Positions 11,633-14,575 of a stretch of DNA of 14,575 bases are shown here, piece by piece. How positions within the stretch are numbered: position 1 is the first letter of the stretch; each line of letters opens with the position of its first letter. The stretch covers positions 1 to 14,575 of the forward strand of contig JAGBBE010000136.1 in the NCBI GenBank assembly GCA_017938645.1. The letters run 5' to 3'. The stretch is from Clostridia bacterium. Lineage in GTDB: Bacteria; Bacillota_A; Clostridia; Christensenellales; Aristaeellaceae. The translations under genes and the position numbers were made by a program. The notes under the pieces are model-generated. The model was given only the letters and a program-made list of their open reading frames with translations. It did not search any database and was not told where the DNA came from.

Positions 11633-14575
11633 TCAATCCATGCTGGACAGGTTCGTGCAGTCAGCGAAAGCACGGATGGAGATGATCTCGATGGTATCGG
11701 GAAGATCAATGCTGGTCAGCGTGGTGTTGCCTTCGAAGGCACTGTCGCCGATCACGGTTACAGGCAGGCTATCGATGGTTTCGGGAACCACAACGCTTGC
11801 ATCGCTGCCGGTGTAGCTGAGGATTACCACGCCGGTGCCATTCTCAGTATAGTCGTAAGTGAAGTCGCCATAAGTCTTCACAGGCTCTTCGAGCTCCATG
11901 ATGGTGATGGAACGAGCTTCAGAGACGTTCTCCGAAACGACCTTCTCGCCGGAAACGGTGGCATAGGCAGCCAGCTTGAACCAGTAGGTGGAACCGACAG
12001 TCAGGTCGGTGACAACATACTGGGTTTCGGAAGCTTCGCCGAGCAGAGCGTAATCGCCGTCCTCAGTATCCGTCCAGGTGATGACGTAGCCTTCGGCACC
12101 GTCGTCATTCCAGATCAGAGTCGCTTCGCCCTCGCCGGTCTGCTCAAGGGAGGACCATACAGGAGCGGGCATCTCAGGAATTTCAGGTTCGGGATCGGGC
12201 TCGACAGGCTTGATGGTGAAGAGCTCGGTCTCAGCGCCGGTCAGCGTGAGAGAATCAGACAGCTTGCAGGTAGCAGCAATCTTGAAGGAGTAAGTATTGT
12301 TTGCAAAGTCAAGGCCGTTATAGGTGATTTCAGCACCGTCAACAGCAGTCACTTCGAATTCACCGTCGTTGACAGCCAGAGACACAACGTAGCCGGTAGC
12401 GTGGGCAACTGCATCCCAGGAAATCGTAAGGCTGCCATCCTCAGTCTTGGAGGTAACGACATTCGCAGGAGCGGCCATGTCCATACCGATGGTGGCGGAC
12501 AGGGAGTAGGGGCTGCGGCGGATGGTGTTTTCCGTCTCGACGATCGCGGCCACGAAGTAGCGGTAGAAGTGATCGCTCAGGGTCAGAGAGTAGTTGGAGG
12601 TGGAGGTGGCATCGTACACGGACTTGACCAGCGTCATGGGAGCATCGTCGATAGAACGATACAGACGATAGCTGGTAGCACCTTCTACGGGATCCCAGCT
12701 CAAATCAACCGCAGTGTTGTTCTTCTTGGTCACGACCAGATTCTGCGGAGCATCGGGCATAGCCTCGATGGTAACAGGTTCGCTCCTGGGGCTGACGATA
12801 TCCTTGCCGTTGGCGTTAGTGGTCATGGCAACGATCTGGTAGCTGTAGGAGTTTTCCTTGTTGTTGAGATTGTAGTTGGCGGTGTCGGTCAGAGTAAGAC
12901 CTTTGAGCAGAGAATAGCTGCCGCCATTGGTGGAACGGTAGATGCGGTAGTAGGTAGCGCCTTCTACAGCATCCCAGCGTACACGGATACGATTGGCATC
13001 AAGCTGCTCAAGAATCACATTCTGAGGAGCCGTGAACTGGTGCTGGAGCTGGACGTCGGCAGAGTTGACGCTCTTGATAGTCACGGTGCCGTCCTTGCGC
13101 ATAGCAACCACGCGATAAGCGTAGGTCTTGGACAGATCAACAGAGGTCGTAGCCCAGTTGGTGGAAACGTCCTTAAGCAGGGTGAAATTGCCGCCATCGA
13201 TAGAACGGTAGATACGGTAGATAGTGGCGTTGCTTACAGCATTCCAGCTCAGGTAGGCGCCGTCGGAGGTGATAACAGCCTTCAGGTTGCTGGGCGGGGT
13301 GGGACGATCCTGGAAAGTAATCGGATCAGACAGTTCGCCACGAACCAGCGTGCCGTTGATATTGGCAAGAGCGGCAATCTGATAGCTGTAGGTGTTGTTG
13401 GTGAGGTCAAGGTTGAAGTTGGAAGCGGCATTGGTTTCGACGGACTTAACCAGATTGGAGCTGCCTCCGTTGATAGAACGGTAGAGACGGTAGCCAGCGG
13501 CACCGGGCACAGCATCCCAGTCCAGATCAACACCGCCGCCAGCCAGCGTTTCACCGCGGAAATTGGCGGGAGCAGGCAGCAGGGAGAGCGTAATAGAAAC
13601 AGAAGCAGAGAAATTGCCCAGTTCATGGGAACCATTCACAGTGCGCACAGCACATACTTTATAGCTGTACACAGTGTCGGAAGCCATGTTGAAGTTGCCG
13701 GTGGTGGTCTCGTTCACGTTCTTGACGAAGGTGAAGGAACCGTCGCCCACGCTGCGGTAGAGCTTGTACAGCTCAGCGCCTTCCACAGGATCCCAGCTGA
13801 TGGTTACGCTGTTGTGGCTGGCAGGAATAACCTGCAGATTGGCAGGAGCAGCGAGAAGGTTTGCATTGGTTTCAGCTTCGCTTTCAACGGGAGGAATCTC
13901 GTCGGTATAAGTGTCGTCGGGTTCCTCGGTGGGAGCAGCAGTAGGCTCGATGACGGGTTCCTCGGTCGGCTCGACGACGGGTTCCTCAGTCGGCTCTACA
14001 ATGGGCTCTTCGGTGGGTTCCACAACCTCTTCCTCGGCAGCTTCATAAGAGGCCCAGGGCAGAAGCTTGTCTTCCCAAACACGCAGATCGTCAGCGAAGG
14101 TGATTTCGTCGGCGTTCAGCTCGGTAACAGCACCGGCAGCCACATAGCCTTCCACAAAAGCTTCATCAGCAGCGCTGAGGATCTCGGTATCAAAGGTAAC
14201 CCACATCCACTCTTCGTCAGCTGCGACGGCATATACAACGCTGTCGCCGGTGAAGCTGCCGATGGCTTCTTCAGCAGTAGGATCGCCATAAAGCAGGGTG
14301 TCCTTTTCGACGAGAACATAGCCTTCGATGAACATGACCGGTTCCACGACGGGCTCCTCGGTGGGCTCAACCACAGGCTCTTCGGTGGGCTCCACGACGG
14401 GTTCCTCAGTGGGCTCAACCACAGGCTCTTCCGTGGGTTCCACAACGGGCTCCTCGGTGGGCTCAACCACAGGCTCTTCCGTGGGTTCCACGACGGGCTC
14501 TTCGGTGGGCTCAACCATAGGCTCTTCCGTGGGTTCCACAACGGGCTCCTCGGTGGGCTCAACCACAGGCTCTTC
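11633..14575 (-). CDS. Large probable surface protein with VEPTEEP repeats, SH3b-like segment, seven FN3 modules and BspA-like LRR C-terminus (partial)
   Basis: At least 980 residues; the frame is open at the right edge, so the start and any signal peptide lie outside. Numbering from the GTG codon at 14566, residues 1-76 are VEPTEEP-type octapeptides (nine full units). Residues 77-180 include an SH3b-like stretch (FIEGYVLVEKDTLLYGDP to FVEGYVAAGAVTEL). Residues 181-216 are a second octapeptide block. Residues 239-895 hold seven fibronectin type III modules of 90-102 residues, most carrying ISWDPVEGA-like and YRLYRS-like strands. Residues 896-977 hold two BspA/LRR_5-like repeats (VTVIGDSAFEGNTTLTSIDLP, cut before the last residue). 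No LPxTG motif or membrane helix is visible, so anchoring must be N-terminal or non-covalent. The protein is very acidic and Pro/Thr rich near its N-terminal part, which suggests a stalk across the cell wall. Adhesion or glycan binding is plausible but not shown. Confidence 0.88.
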   Translation of the reverse strand, partial: EEPVVEPTEEPVVEPTEEPMVEPTEEPVVEPTEEPVVEPTEEPVVEPTEEPVVEPTEEPVVEPTEEPVVEPTEEPVVEPVMFIEGYVLVEKDTLLYGDPTAEEAIGSFTGDSVVYAVAADEEWMWVTFDTEILSAADEAFVEGYVAAGAVTELNADEITFADDLRVWEDKLLPWASYEAAEEEVVEPTEEPIVEPTEEPVVEPTEEPVIEPTAAPTEEPDDTYTDEIPPVESEAETNANLLAAPANLQVIPASHNSVTISWDPVEGAELYKLYRSVGDGSFTFVKNVNETTTGNFNMASDTVYSYKVCAVRTVNGSHELGNFSASVSITLSLLPAPANFRGETLAGGGVDLDWDAVPGAAGYRLYRSINGGSSNLVKSVETNAASNFNLDLTNNTYSYQIAALANINGTLVRGELSDPITFQDRPTPPSNLKAVITSDGAYLSWNAVSNATIYRIYRSIDGGNFTLLKDVSTNWATTSVDLSKTYAYRVVAMRKDGTVTIKSVNSADVQLQHQFTAPQNVILEQLDANRIRVRWDAVEGATYYRIYRSTNGGSYSLLKGLTLTDTANYNLNNKENSYSYQIVAMTTNANGKDIVSPRSEPVTIEAMPDAPQNLVVTKKNNTAVDLSWDPVEGATSYRLYRSIDDAPMTLVKSVYDATSTSNYSLTLSDHFYRYFVAAIVETENTIRRSPYSLSATIGMDMAAPANVVTSKTEDGSLTISWDAVAHATGYVVSLAVNDGEFEVTAVDGAEITYNGLDFANNTYSFKIAATCKLSDSLTLTGAETELFTIKPVEPDPEPEIPEMPAPVWSSLEQTGEGEATLIWNDDGAEGYVITWTDTEDGDYALLGEASETQYVVTDLTVGSTYWFKLAAYATVSGEKVVSENVSEARSITIMELEEPVKTYGDFTYDYTENGTGVVILSYTGSDASVVVPETIDSLPVTVIGDSAFEGNTTLTSIDLPDTIEIISIRAFADCTNLSSMD
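11882..13852 (-). repeat. Seven tandem fibronectin type III module repeats
   Basis: The modules cover about residues 239-329, 330-420, 421-510, 511-603, 604-697, 698-799 and 800-895 of the visible protein. Modules 1-5 keep the strand YK/YR-x-YRS after the conserved Trp; modules 6 and 7 have lost it. The DNA coding this strand is nearly identical in modules 2, 3 and 5 (for example around 13470, 13200 and 12650), which points to duplication or gene conversion. Confidence 0.85.
13919..14026 (-). repeat. Second VEPTEEP octapeptide block
   Basis: It encodes three octapeptides (VVEPTEEP, IVEPTEEP, VVEPTEEP) and a degenerate last unit VIEPTAAPTEEP. Codon choice differs from the block at the right edge (for example more TCG-type wobble bases) and does not show the two-variant alternation, so it is probably an older copy. 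It links the SH3b-like segment to the FN3 array. Confidence 0.85.
14027..14338 (-). other. SH3b-like domain coding segment within the surface protein
   Basis: About 104 residues lie between the two octapeptide blocks. GYVLVEKDTLLYGDP, GSFTGDSVVYAVAADEEWMWV and FVEGYVAAGAVTEL follow the bacterial SH3 order: start strand with 'lyxxP', a 'G-x-G-xx-V' turn, a 'W-xx-V' strand and a closing 'G-Y-V'. SH3b domains often bind peptidoglycan, which would anchor the protein in the wall. The match is by pattern only. Confidence 0.5.
14340..14575 (-). repeat. 24-bp tandem repeat array encoding VEPTEEP, with 48-bp higher-order period (runs off the edge)
   Basis: Ten 24-bp units (the last cut by the edge) encode VVEPTEEP, with Met instead of Val in one clear case. 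Two nearly synonymous DNA variants alternate without exception. One begins GGTTCCACRACGGG (GGCTCCACGACGGG in the unit at 14388) and the other GGCTCAACCACAGG on the + strand. The real repeated block is therefore 48 bp (16 residues). Gain or loss of units keeps the reading frame. Confidence 0.93.

Noticed and set aside
11633..11660. Frameshift or premature stop cutting the leucine-rich region of the surface protein
   Set aside because: A strong terminator starts 11 bp after the stop, leaving no room for lost coding sequence, so the end looks natural.
14340..14575. CRISPR array
   Set aside because: Units are contiguous 24-bp coding repeats without spacers and translate to a regular VEPTEEP peptide in the frame of the large gene.

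Overview
The window looks like chromosomal DNA of a Gram-positive Clostridia-like Firmicute, possibly from a gut. Starts are preceded by strong AGGAGG-type ribosome sites and promoters are of the housekeeping sigma type. There is a membrane-anchored exported nucleotidase, a cytoplasmic GH35 beta-galactosidase, and a large repeat-rich surface protein of fibronectin type III and BspA-like modules. The lineage is an inference from gene style, not from a marker gene.

Left part (1-3361): the edge holds the first 25 codons of a leftward gene resembling an IS1182-type transposase, then a leftward terminator. Next is a leftward MarR-family regulator with a very good promoter (TTGAAA, 17 bp, TATAAT) and dyads that look like operators. 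A leftward TetR-family regulator follows, divergent from a rightward secreted 5'-nucleotidase-like phosphohydrolase with a signal peptide and a C-terminal membrane anchor. The TetR protein may control the nucleotidase.

Middle (3366-8608): a bidirectional terminator separates the nucleotidase from a leftward operon transcribed in the order sbcD, sbcC, MATE efflux transporter. sbcD and sbcC overlap by 14 bp. The MATE gene starts 10 bp after sbcC, with its ribosome site touching the sbcC stop. A consensus-like promoter (TTTACA, 17 bp, TATACT) precedes sbcD.

Right-middle (8622-11549): a rightward zinc-dependent alcohol/polyol dehydrogenase is divergent from sbcD and convergent with a leftward GH35 beta-galactosidase. 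The two share a strong hairpin terminator. The pair fits sugar use, although they are not in one operon.

Right edge (11590-14575): a leftward gene encodes at least 980 residues of a probable extracellular protein, with its N-terminus outside the window. In protein order it has VEPTEEP octapeptide repeats, an SH3b-like segment, a second VEPTEEP block, seven fibronectin type III modules and a short BspA-like leucine-rich C-terminus. The edge repeat is built at DNA level from two synonymous 24-bp variants that alternate strictly, giving a 48-bp higher-order unit.

No tRNA, rRNA, CRISPR array or prophage was seen, and no intergenic gap exceeds 300 bases. Most genes are ordinary core or carbohydrate-use genes. 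The least ordinary items are the repeat-rich surface protein and the MATE gene attached to sbcDC.
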